Shown here piece by piece: positions 10,405-17,818 of a stretch of DNA of 64,000 nt. The stretch's first letter is position 1; each line of letters starts with the position of its first letter. The notes below the pieces were generated by a model. It was not told the DNA's origin, ran no database searches, and worked only from the letters and a program-made list of their open reading frames with translations. This DNA is from Nocardia sp. SYP-A9097 (GTDB taxonomy: Bacteria; Actinomycetota; Actinomycetes; Mycobacteriales; Mycobacteriaceae), in contig NZ_WJIC01000032.1 in the NCBI RefSeq assembly GCF_009649815.1, positions 1-64,000 of the forward strand, written 5' to 3'. Made by a program: the position numbers and the translations under genes.

Positions 10405-10764
10405 AGCTTCCGCGACTGGCCAGCGCAGCATTCCGCCGTCCGCCGCCGCGCTCGTTTACCACGTAGCGCAGATCCTGCGTCTGGACAACGGGAGGGTCCC
10501 ACTTCCGGTCGGTCGAAGGGTAATCCCGCGGCCTCATACCTGACCCCATGAACGGACGGCGAGGCGAAACAACGGCACGCGACCTTGCGTGTTCGGTGAA
10601 CCCGCACTCCTACCGCTTTCCGCACATCGTCGATGCTTCCCGGCGCCGAAATGCTTGCACCCAGCCGAAATTCGCCAAATTCGGCTGGTCACTCGAATGG
10701 TCGCCAGCCTGAGTCGACACCACCGATCTACCCCCGCAATCTACCCGCGCAGAGGAGGCCCAGC
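10405..10764. other. Gap between excisionase and integrase; possible regulatory or attachment region
   Basis: There is no gene in these 360 bases. The notable structure is a nearly perfect 28-base palindrome at 10661-10688, with arms CCAGCCGAA and TTCGGCTGG around a 10-base centre, 77 bases before the integrase start. It could be a terminator for the excisionase transcript, a recombinase arm site or an operator. Confidence 0.4.
10661..10688. repeat. Palindrome upstream of the integrase
   Basis: Nine-base arms, CCAGCCGAA and TTCGGCTGG, flank a 10-base centre. No run of T follows, so a classical terminator is not indicated. A recombinase or excisionase binding site is possible. Confidence 0.55.
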
Positions 10765-12180
10765 ATGCCCGGCACACAACCGCCGACCAGAAGGAAACGC
10801 CGGGCCGAGCCGATCAACAAGCACATCGCGAAGAACGGCACGGTGACCTATCGGTTCCAGGTCGACATCGGAACAAAGCCTGACGGTACTCGCAACCGAC
10901 AGCAGTCCACCTATCGGACCTTGGCCGAGGCACGGCGCGAATATCGTCGGATCACAACAGAAGTCGCACGCGGAACCTACGCCAAGCTCGTGGAGATCAC
11001 CGCCGACGAAGCGTGTGACCAGTGGCTGGCCGATCGTCGTAGAATCCGGCGGAACTCACTGGAGCGCTGCCGCCAAGACCTGAAGCCGGTACGCCGCCGC
11101 CTCGGCAGTAAGAAGCTGGCGCAACTCACCAAGAAGAACGGGGATGCGCTCGTGGAGTGGATGCTGACCGAGGGACGGCGCTCCCCTAGGCAGCCTCGGC
11201 CCGACAGCCTGGTGTCCCAGGTCGCAGAGGTGATCGCACGCCACCCGGATGGCATCTCGACCGCGGAACTCAAGGCCGAGTTCGGCAAGGACGTACATCA
11301 CTGCCTGGCCGGCCTCGTCCGGGCGGGCCGGGTGACTCGCCCTCGACGGGCCGTCTACGTCCTGGCACCACCGCCGGTCACCGCTGTGGCGCCTCGGGGC
11401 GCCAAGCCGGTCACGGTCAGGCCGACGCTGACCACCTTCAGCATGATGGTTCAGTCCTATGTCGATCAGGGTGCTCTGCCGCGCAATGTCATTGCGCTGG
11501 TGGACCGGCCGACTGACGACATCACCGACAACGATGACGACGAAACGAACGCGAAGTCGTGGACCATGAGCGAGGTCGAAGTCTTCCGAGCCGCGATCGT
11601 CGGCGAGCGCCTGGCCGCGTGCTGGCTGATGTCGTGTTACGGAATGCGCCGCTCGGAAGTGCTGGGCGCGCGGTGGCGCCGGCTCGATGCCACCGCGTTG
11701 CGGGTGCGCAGGGGGCGGGTTGCCATCGGCAGAGAGACCGAGGAGAACCTGCCCAAGTCTCGCCGGAGCCGTCGCGATCTTCCGCCGCCCGCAGATCTAG
11801 AGGCCGCGCTGCGCGCGTTGAAGACCCGGCAGAAGGCGGAGTGCCTGGCAATGGGTGCATCCTGGTCCGACGATCGGCTGATCGCGGTGCACGAGAACGG
11901 GACCCCGGTCCGGCCCGACTGGTATTCCGCCGAGTTTCAGCGAATCCGTAAGCGCACCGGACTGCGCCGAATTCCGTTGAAGGGGCTGCGGAACACGTCG
12001 GTGTCCCTGATGCTCGCCTCGGGTATCCCGGTGCACATTGTCGCGGCGTGGCACGGCCACGATCCAGCCATGTCGTTGAGCATCTACTCTGACGCGCATC
12101 CTCGCGACTTGAAGGCGGCCGGAGCCGCTCTCTTCGGACCAGAAGGTGGAAGCAGACCACGGCCGGTTGGCAAGCTCTAG
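10765..12180 (+). CDS. Tyrosine recombinase (phage/ICE-type integrase) with an inserted winged-helix segment
   Basis: A 471-residue site-specific recombinase. ATG 10765 is chosen over earlier in-frame starts because GAGGAGG lies six bases upstream. The N-terminal arm-binding domain (about 20-70, YRFQVDIGTKPDGTR) resembles AP2-like integrase domains. The core-binding domain begins at about 75 and the catalytic domain at about 270. Visible catalytic residues are Arg295 (CYGMRRSEVLG), Lys406-x-x-Arg409 (LKGLRNTS, with Lys where His is commoner), the WHGH box (429-432) and the nucleophile Tyr441 (SIYSDA). Residues about 148-200 interrupt the core-binding domain with what looks like a winged helix-turn-helix (ISTAELKAEF, then GRVTRPRRAVYVLA). 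It acts with the excisionase upstream. No att repeats were identified. Confidence 0.9.
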   Translation: MPGTQPPTRRKRRAEPINKHIAKNGTVTYRFQVDIGTKPDGTRNRQQSTYRTLAEARREYRRITTEVARGTYAKLVEITADEACDQWLADRRRIRRNSLERCRQDLKPVRRRLGSKKLAQLTKKNGDALVEWMLTEGRRSPRQPRPDSLVSQVAEVIARHPDGISTAELKAEFGKDVHHCLAGLVRAGRVTRPRRAVYVLAPPPVTAVAPRGAKPVTVRPTLTTFSMMVQSYVDQGALPRNVIALVDRPTDDITDNDDDETNAKSWTMSEVEVFRAAIVGERLAACWLMSCYGMRRSEVLGARWRRLDATALRVRRGRVAIGRETEENLPKSRRSRRDLPPPADLEAALRALKTRQKAECLAMGASWSDDRLIAVHENGTPVRPDWYSAEFQRIRKRTGLRRIPLKGLRNTSVSLMLASGIPVHIVAAWHGHDPAMSLSIYSDAHPRDLKAAGAALFGPEGGSRPRPVGKL

Positions 12181-12231
12181 GCAAGCGGGAGCGCCCGGGG
12201 CCTCCCCCGGAAGCCGTAAAATCACTCCTGA

Positions 12232-12390
12232 CCAGGCTCGATCGACGAGAATCACTTCATCGACAACTACATCACCGGCGTGCTGTATCCGCGGAGCGCG
12301 CTCGACCTCGTACGTGCGCTTGTCGTGGTGTGCGTACTCATTTCGTGGACCGGTCTCGCGGTGCGCAGTCGCCGTGCGGCCTGGGCGTAA
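12232..12390 (+). pseudogene. C-terminal remnant of a membrane protein next to the integrase
   Basis: An open frame without a start codon runs from just after a TGA at 12229 to TAA 12388. It reads like the end of a real protein: ENHFIDNYITGVLYPRSA, then a hydrophobic helix (LVRALVVVCVLISWTGLAV) and a basic tail. The family is not recognised. Its position 50 bases after the integrase stop suggests it is the 3' end of a gene cut by an integration event, or what is left of a deleted neighbour. Nothing else is coded between 12181 and 12424. Confidence 0.5.
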
Positions 12391-12424
12391 TCGCAAGGAT
12401 TTCACCTCGAACACAGGAGAAGCC

Positions 12425-13198
12425 ATGGCGGGCAAGGGCATTACGAAGACGGTATGGGGTCACGGCAGGCAGCTGGCGTCGATCGGCCGGTTTCTGGTGG
12501 GGTTCCGGACATTCAATCGCACGGGACAGGTCGGCGATGGACGGGAGGCGGCGGCGCGGAATTATGTGCTGGCCAACGCCTCGGCCGGCGATCCGGACAG
12601 CGTGCTGGTCACCATGGACGAATTCGCGCGCACCCGCAGCATGCTGGTGAATGTCGGCGATGAGAAGGGCCTGCTGCTGGACGCGGCCGTGCGCAAGGCC
12701 GAGCCGAAGCTGGCGCTCGAGTTGGGCACGTATTGCGGATACAGCGCGGTGCGGATCGGCCGACTGTTGCCCAGCGGCGCGCGACTGGTATCGGTGGAGT
12801 TCAGTGCCGCGAATGCCGAAGTGGCTCGGGCGATCATCGCGCATGCGGGGCTGGCGGATCAGGTCAGCGTGGTGGTCGGGACCATCGGCGACGGTGGGGA
12901 GACCATGCACCGGCTGGCACTGGATCACGGATTCGATTCCGGCGCCGTCGATTTGATATTCCTCGATCACGCCAAGGCTGCCTATCTGGCCGATCTGAAG
13001 ACGATTCTGGCGGCCGGCTGGCTGCATACCGGCACTCTTGTTGTCGCCGACAATGTTCGAGTGCCCGGCGTTCCCGACTACCTCGCCTATATGAAGGCGC
13101 AGGAGGGTACGACCTGGCGGACCGCCGAGCACGACACCCATGTGGAGTATCAGTCCATCGTGAAGGATCTCGTGCTCGAGTCCGAGTACCTGGGCTGA
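12425..13198 (+). CDS. Class I SAM-dependent O-methyltransferase (catechol O-methyltransferase type)
   Basis: A 257-residue methyltransferase. The start is ATG 12425 after ACAGGAG; the frame is open further upstream but without a better start. The SAM-binding glycine loop is ALELGTYCGYSAVRIG (about residues 97-112), followed by the acidic strand end LVSVEFS. FLDHAKAAYLADL and VVADNVRVPG match the metal-binding Asp and Asp-Asn positions of the COMT/CCoAOMT family, which transfers methyl to catechol-like hydroxyls with Mg2+. The N-terminal lid resembles COMT more than the plant enzymes. It is followed head-to-tail by a type II thioesterase on the opposite strand and may decorate the polyketide; that role is inferred from context only. 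Confidence 0.85.
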   Translation: MAGKGITKTVWGHGRQLASIGRFLVGFRTFNRTGQVGDGREAAARNYVLANASAGDPDSVLVTMDEFARTRSMLVNVGDEKGLLLDAAVRKAEPKLALELGTYCGYSAVRIGRLLPSGARLVSVEFSAANAEVARAIIAHAGLADQVSVVVGTIGDGGETMHRLALDHGFDSGAVDLIFLDHAKAAYLADLKTILAAGWLHTGTLVVADNVRVPGVPDYLAYMKAQEGTTWRTAEHDTHVEYQSIVKDLVLESEYLG

Positions 13199-13199
13199 G

Positions 13200-13970
13200 T
13201 CAGCGGCTCGCGCGCAGCCGGGCTGTCACCAGATCGGCTACGGCGGAAGTGTTTTCAGGCATATCGAGGTACGTGTGGCCGCCTTCGAAGGTGGCCACGT
13301 CGAAGGATCCGACGGTGTGCGCGGCCCACTCCCCCACCTGGGCCACGGTGGTGGTCGGGTCCGAGGTGCTGATCAGCGCTGTGATCGGCGCGCGCAGCCG
13401 GTCGCCGGCCCGGTGCCGGTAGGTTTCCACCGCTTGGTAGTCATTGCGCACGGCGGGCAGTATCAGTTCCGCGAAGCCGGGCTCGTCGCGCAACATTTGG
13501 ATCAGCGCGGGGTCATTGCCGAGCAGCTCCAGCTGATCGATCAGCGCACCATCGGATTCGAGGTGCAGGCGACCCGGTTCCACGAAATCCGGTGCGGGAC
13601 GGCCGGATACGAACAGGTGGTCGAGGGTGCGACCGGCGGCTTCCCAGCGCCGGGCGGCCTCGAAGGCAACGGTCGCGCCCATGCTGTGCCCGAAAATGGC
13701 GATCGCGGTGTCGGCGGGCCAGCGCAGTAGATCCTGAACGGCCTGCGCGGCGAGCTCGCCCAGGTCGGGAATCTGCTGCTCCGCCATGCGATCCTGGCGA
13801 CCCGGGTACTGCACCGCGTACACCGCGATCCCTGCCCCGAAGCGCTGCGCGAGCGCCCGATACGCAGTGGCCGAGCCACCGCCGGGCGGGAAGCACACCA
13901 GTACGGTGCGGGGGTCGGCGTCGGTGCGCAGCGCGCGCAACCAGTCGGTACCGGTGAGATTTGCCACCAC
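13200..13970 (-). CDS. Type II thioesterase (alpha/beta hydrolase)
   Basis: A 256-residue stand-alone thioesterase of the kind that removes mis-loaded or stalled acyl groups from PKS and NRPS carrier proteins. Motifs: CFPPGGGSATAYRALAQRFG at the N-terminus, YAVQYPGRQDR, the nucleophile elbow IFGHSMGATVAFE, an Asp in the LISTSDPTTTVAQV strand and the catalytic His in FEGGHTYLD. GTG 13970 is chosen because GAAGGAG lies seven bases upstream; an extension further upstream would only be antisense to the CoA-transferase gene. It is divergent from that gene with a 33-base gap. Its presence near the PKS suggests it edits that assembly line although the integrase cassette lies between. Confidence 0.92.
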   Translation of the reverse strand: MVANLTGTDWLRALRTDADPRTVLVCFPPGGGSATAYRALAQRFGAGIAVYAVQYPGRQDRMAEQQIPDLGELAAQAVQDLLRWPADTAIAIFGHSMGATVAFEAARRWEAAGRTLDHLFVSGRPAPDFVEPGRLHLESDGALIDQLELLGNDPALIQMLRDEPGFAELILPAVRNDYQAVETYRHRAGDRLRAPITALISTSDPTTTVAQVGEWAAHTVGSFDVATFEGGHTYLDMPENTSAVADLVTARLRASR

Positions 13971-14003
13971 GGCGGTGCTCCTTCGACGACTAGGTTTGGA
14001 CAC

Positions 14004-15377
14004 GTGAGTGCCTACGCAGTGCTGGTCCGCGAGTACGAGTCCGGGATCGGTATCACCGGATCGAGTATGCCCGCCGTCGATTCGGGGACGAATTTGGCTG
14101 CGACACTGCCGGCATGGTCCCTGGCCGGCGGTGCGGTGGCGAGCCTCGCCGCGGCCGCCGATCGACGGCGGGTGGCCTGCGGGCTGACACCATTGGAGAG
14201 TGTGCTCGATCCGGCTCGGGTGGCGGCGGCGTTCTCGAGTGAGCGGCTGTTCCGGATCGACGGGACGCCGCCCGATGCGTTCGCGGAGTTGTCGGGCTTC
14301 TTCCCGACTGCGGACGGCTGGGTGCGAACGCATGCCAATTATTCGCATCATCGCGCCCGGTTGCTGAGCGTGTTCGGACTGCCCGCGCAGGCGGATCGCG
14401 CAGCGGCGGTGGCGCGTATGGCGGAGCTGTCCGCGGCCGAGATCGAGGACCGGGCGGGCGAATTGGGTGCCCTCGCGGTGCGGGTGCGTACCGAGCGGGA
14501 GTGGGCGGACAGCCCGCAGGGTAAGGCCGCGGCCGACGGCCCGCTGGTGGCGGTCGAAGCGCGGGCCGATATCGGCTCGCGCGAAACGCCCACCGACGCA
14601 ACCCAAATGCTGCCGTTGCGAGGCGTCCGGGTACTGGATCTGACCCGGGTGATCGCGGGTCCGGTCGCGACTCGCGCGCTGGCCCTGCTGGGTGCGCAGG
14701 TGTTGCGGGTGGATCCGCCACAGCTGCCGGAGATTCCGTGGCAATTCCTCGATACCTGTCAGGGCAAGTACTCGACGTTGCTGGATTTGCGAACGGAGCT
14801 TCCCATATTTCGGGAGCTGCTCCGCGAAGCGGATGTGCTCGTAACAGGTTACCGACCGGGCGCTTTGGAACGACTTGGTGTAGATGCGGGGGAAATTCGG
14901 CCAGGAATTGTGCACGGCCGGGTTTCGGCCTGGGGTGAGCGCGGTCCGTGGGGTAACCGTAGGGGTTTCGACAGTATTGTGCAGGCCGCATCCGGAATAT
15001 CGCTGATCGAGGGTGCGTGGCGAAATTCGCAGGATGCGTCTCCGGTCGGCGCACTCCCGGCGCAGGCGCTGGACCATGCGAGCGGGTATCTGCTGGCCGC
15101 CGGAGTGCTGGACGCGCTCACCGCCCGCGAACGCGACGGGGTCGGGCGGGATGTGCGAGTTGCGCTGGCCCGCACCGCATCCTGGCTCCTGGCCGCGCCG
15201 GGCAGGACGCCCGAGCATGCTCCGGCGAATTCTCCGGGATCGGCGTACGCGGTCGAGCACGACGGGGTGCGGACGGCCGCGCCGGCGCTCAGCGAATATC
15301 CCGACTATCCCTGGCCCGCTTCGCAGTACGGTACACATGCCCCGAACTGGACACTCCGACCGGCCGGTTTCCAGTAG
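14004..15377 (+). CDS. Class III (CaiB/BaiF-type) CoA-transferase family protein
   Basis: A 457-residue protein starting at GTG 14004. The C-terminal half has the family III hallmarks: LRGVRVLDLTRVIAGPVATR (about residues 206-225), the nucleotide-like LRVDPP strand, LLDLRTELPIFRELLREAD, DVLVTGYRPGALERLG and IVHGRVSAWGERGPW, then GFDSIVQAASGIS. These enzymes move CoA between carboxylic acids through an aspartyl intermediate. The N-terminal about 190 residues form a degenerate first copy (SLAGGAVASLAAAADRR, ADGWVRTHANY). Two-lobed proteins of this sort are common in mycolate-containing actinobacteria. The substrate cannot be read from sequence. It is divergent from the thioesterase gene and may share a promoter region with it. 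Confidence 0.85.
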   Translation: MSAYAVLVREYESGIGITGSSMPAVDSGTNLAATLPAWSLAGGAVASLAAAADRRRVACGLTPLESVLDPARVAAAFSSERLFRIDGTPPDAFAELSGFFPTADGWVRTHANYSHHRARLLSVFGLPAQADRAAAVARMAELSAAEIEDRAGELGALAVRVRTEREWADSPQGKAAADGPLVAVEARADIGSRETPTDATQMLPLRGVRVLDLTRVIAGPVATRALALLGAQVLRVDPPQLPEIPWQFLDTCQGKYSTLLDLRTELPIFRELLREADVLVTGYRPGALERLGVDAGEIRPGIVHGRVSAWGERGPWGNRRGFDSIVQAASGISLIEGAWRNSQDASPVGALPAQALDHASGYLLAAGVLDALTARERDGVGRDVRVALARTASWLLAAPGRTPEHAPANSPGSAYAVEHDGVRTAAPALSEYPDYPWPASQYGTHAPNWTLRPAGFQ

Positions 15378-15487
15378 CTTTCGGTCTTCACGATCGCCTG
15401 CACGCACACCCGCAAACACATCGGCGAATAGTGCGAATTCCCTTCGTACATATCGTTTTTGTGTCGTTAATAAATGAGATGCTGGGA

Positions 15488-15506
15488 CCGACATCGATAT
15501 TGTCGG
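15488..15506. promoter_or_regulatory. Palindromic operator candidate upstream of the DHA2 exporter
   Basis: CCGACA and TGTCGG are perfect 6-base arms around a 7-base AT-rich centre, 35 bases before the exporter start. The preceding stretch (TTAATAAATGA) is AT-rich and could be a -10 region. The regulator may be the TetR-family protein at 17142 or an unlinked one. Confidence 0.4.
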
Positions 15507-15540
15507 CACTTACGTCGGCGTGCGGACGGAGGACGTCATC

Positions 15541-17088
15541 GTGGACACACCAGGCCCCCTGCTGACTACGGCGGCGGCAGATCCCATCGGCAGAGTGAGC
15601 CGCCGGGAATGGGCGGGGCTGGCCGTACTGGCGCTGGCCTGTCTGGTGTACTCCATGGATCTCACGGTCCTACACCTCGCGGTCCCGCAGATCAGCGCGG
15701 AGCTGAGACCGACGAGTTCCCAATTGCTCTGGATCATCGACGTTTACGGATTCCTGGTGGCCGGGCTACTGCTCACCATGGGCACCATCGGCGATCGGAT
15801 CGGCCGCCGACGACTACTCATGGCCGGTGCGGCCGCCTTCGCCGCGGTATCGATCATCGCGGCGTTCGCGCCCTCGGCCCCGGTGCTCATCGGCTGCCGC
15901 GCGGTACTCGGGATAGCCGGGGCGACGCTCGCGCCGTCCACACTCTCATTGATATTCACCATGTTTCCCGATCCGGCGCACCGGTCGGTCGCGGTCGGGG
16001 TGTGGGTGGGGTCGTATTCGGTGGGCGGCTCCATCGGACCGCTGGCGGGCGGGCTGATGCTGGAGAATTTCTGGTGGGGGTCGGTGTTCCTGCTCGCTGT
16101 GCCGGTCATGGTGCTGCTGCTGATTCTCGCGCCCCGGGTACTACCGGAATTCCGGGATCCGAACGCGGGCAAGGTCGATCTGCTCAGCGCGCTCATGTGT
16201 ACCAGCGCGGTACTACTCGTGGTTTTCGGCATGAAGAAGGTCGCACAGGACGGGCCGGTGCCCATCGCCATCGGCGCGCTGGCCGCCGGGATCATTGTCG
16301 GCACCACCTTCGTGCGCCGTCAGCTCACCGCGGCCGAGCCCATGCTGGACCTGCGACTGTTCCGGCTCAGTAGTTTCCGAATCGCGTTGACCATCAATAT
16401 GGTCGCCATCTTCGCAGCGTTCGGTTATTTCCTTTTTGTCGGCCAGTATTTCCAGCTGGTGCTGGGTATGTCGCCGCTGCGGGCCGGAATCGCCACCATT
16501 CCAGCGGGTTTGGGCTTCATGATCGGCTCGCAGCTGGTGCCCCGGATGAGCCGGGTGGTGCGGCCCGCGTACATGATCGGGGTGGGGATGGCCATGGCGG
16601 CGGCCGGGCTGCTGCTGTTGACTCGCGTGACCGAACAGGGCGGGGTGGGCATCACCATCGCCGCGTCACTGCTGGTGTCGTTCGGGCTGGCACCGGTGTT
16701 CGGTATCACCACCGAGCTGATTGTCGGCACCGCGCCGCCGGAGCAGGCCGGGGCCGCCTCCGGATTGGCCGAGACCGGGGCGGAATTCGGTGGGGCGCTG
16801 GGCATTTCCATGCTCGGCAGCCTCAGTATCGCGCTGTATCGCGGGCAGCTGGCCAATACGCTGCCGTATGGCTTGCGCGATGCCGATGTGCACAGTGCGC
16901 GTGACACTTTGGGCGCGGCCATGCAGGTCGCAGACGCCCTGCCCGGGAAACTCGGTGCGGCCGTGGCGGAGGCGGCCAAGCACGCGTTTCTCACCGGGAT
17001 GCATCTGACCTCCGCCATCGCGGCCGTGGCCGCGCTGCTGCTGGCGGTCGCCGCGCTGGTGCGGCTGCGGCATATCGAAGCCAGTTGA
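15541..17088 (+). CDS. MFS transporter, DHA2 (14-helix) drug/proton antiporter
   Basis: A 515-residue membrane exporter. GTG 15541 is chosen because GGAGGA lies seven bases before it. Motif A is visible as GTIGDRIGRRRLL between helices 2 and 3, and the DHA signature MDLTVLHLAVPQI lies in helix 1. About fourteen hydrophobic segments follow, with a C-terminal helix ending near LAVAALVRLRHIE. Such EmrB/QacA-type pumps expel lipophilic antibiotics or metabolites using the proton gradient. Its place beside thioesterase, methyltransferase and TetR genes makes export of, or resistance to, a cluster product plausible. The gene converges on the TetR gene and a hairpin separates them. Confidence 0.93.
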   Translation: MDTPGPLLTTAAADPIGRVSRREWAGLAVLALACLVYSMDLTVLHLAVPQISAELRPTSSQLLWIIDVYGFLVAGLLLTMGTIGDRIGRRRLLMAGAAAFAAVSIIAAFAPSAPVLIGCRAVLGIAGATLAPSTLSLIFTMFPDPAHRSVAVGVWVGSYSVGGSIGPLAGGLMLENFWWGSVFLLAVPVMVLLLILAPRVLPEFRDPNAGKVDLLSALMCTSAVLLVVFGMKKVAQDGPVPIAIGALAAGIIVGTTFVRRQLTAAEPMLDLRLFRLSSFRIALTINMVAIFAAFGYFLFVGQYFQLVLGMSPLRAGIATIPAGLGFMIGSQLVPRMSRVVRPAYMIGVGMAMAAAGLLLLTRVTEQGGVGITIAASLLVSFGLAPVFGITTELIVGTAPPEQAGAASGLAETGAEFGGALGISMLGSLSIALYRGQLANTLPYGLRDADVHSARDTLGAAMQVADALPGKLGAAVAEAAKHAFLTGMHLTSAIAAVAALLLAVAALVRLRHIEAS

Positions 17089-17097
17089 ATCAGCCAC

Positions 17098-17132
17098 GCG
17101 TGCCGGGTGATCGGGGTGCGATCACCGCACGC
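17098..17132. terminator. Bidirectional hairpin between exporter and TetR genes
   Basis: GCGTGC-CG-GGTGATC pairs with GATCACC-GCACGC across a 7-base loop, with a two-base bulge. It sits in the 53-base gap between two convergent stop codons. There is no U-tract, as is usual in high-GC actinobacteria. Confidence 0.6.
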
Positions 17133-17141
17133 GGGTGGCCG

Positions 17142-17714
17142 TCATTTGCCGGCGATGGCCCGAATGGCGGTGCTCAGGTCGTCGCCGTCGAGTAGATCCG
17201 CGGTCGGCGCGATCATCCACTGCATGGCGACACCCTGGAAGAGCGCGAACAACAGCTTTGCCACGGCCCGGGCCTGCCCCTCGGTGAGGTCGGGATGCGC
17301 TTCGCGCACGCCCTGCGCCATATCGCCGTAGGCGCGTTCGGTGGCCTCGGCCATATAGAGCTGCATCTCCGGATCGCGGGCGATCTGGATGCCGTTCTCC
17401 ACACTCAATTGCAGGTTGTCGCGATTGCGCTGGATCACGTCGAGCAGGCCGTGCCAGGTGGGTCCGAGCGCGTCCCAGAGGGACTGCCCCTGTCCCCCAT
17501 CCTTGATGGCGGCGTCGATCTCGTCACCGAGTTCGGTGCCGACGCCCTCGGTGAGCGCCTGCATGACCAGGCGGTCCTTGGAGCCGAAGTGGTATCCGAT
17601 GGCGGCGAGGCTGACACCTGCGGCGGCGGCGATATCACGGGCGGTCACCTTGGCCATGCCACGCTCCAGGATGGCCTTCCGAGCGCCCATCAGTAGGTCT
17701 TCGCGATTTCCCAT
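17142..17714 (-). CDS. TetR-family transcriptional regulator
   Basis: A 190-residue repressor. The N-terminal helix-turn-helix is clear: GARKAILERGMAKVTARDIA, then AAGVSLAAIGYHFGSKDRLV at residues about 28-47. The C-terminal ligand domain resembles TetR_C groups (SLWDALGPTWHGLLDVIQRN). ATG 17714 is used; a GTG two codons earlier is possible, and no strong ribosome-binding site decides. It is divergent from the FAD monooxygenase gene, and two palindromes occupy the shared 104-base gap, so it very likely represses that gene and itself. The inducer is unknown. Confidence 0.9.
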   Translation of the reverse strand: MGNREDLLMGARKAILERGMAKVTARDIAAAAGVSLAAIGYHFGSKDRLVMQALTEGVGTELGDEIDAAIKDGGQGQSLWDALGPTWHGLLDVIQRNRDNLQLSVENGIQIARDPEMQLYMAEATERAYGDMAQGVREAHPDLTEGQARAVAKLLFALFQGVAMQWMIAPTADLLDGDDLSTAIRAIAGK

Positions 17715-17731
17715 AACCACACCCTACCAGC

Positions 17732-17753
17732 GTCTTAGACATTTGTTCTAGAC
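17732..17753. promoter_or_regulatory. TetR-type operator, proximal to the repressor gene
   Basis: An imperfect palindrome that begins GTCTTAGACA and ends TTCTAGAC. It shares the TAGAC half-site with the second element 13 bases downstream. The pair is centred about 35 bases apart in the TetR/monooxygenase divergent promoter. Confidence 0.65.
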
Positions 17754-17765
17754 ACCCGTGCCAAA

Positions 17766-17789
17766 GTCTGTTAGACATATGTCTTAGAC
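17766..17789. promoter_or_regulatory. TetR-type operator, proximal to the monooxygenase gene
   Basis: The core AGACATATGTCT is a perfect 12-base palindrome, extended by TTAG and TTAG-like flanks. It ends 29 bases before the monooxygenase ATG, where a bound repressor would block initiation. Confidence 0.72.
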
Positions 17790-17818
17790 GGACGTACTTC
17801 ACCACCACGGGAGACATC

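Noticed and set aside
12146..12424. Earlier start for the O-methyltransferase
   Set aside because: The added residues have no family similarity and overlap the integrase end. ACAGGAG lies just before ATG 12425.
13971..15509. Extension of the thioesterase gene by about 500 codons upstream
   Set aside because: The extension is antisense to the CoA-transferase gene. A strong ribosome-binding site places the start at 13970.
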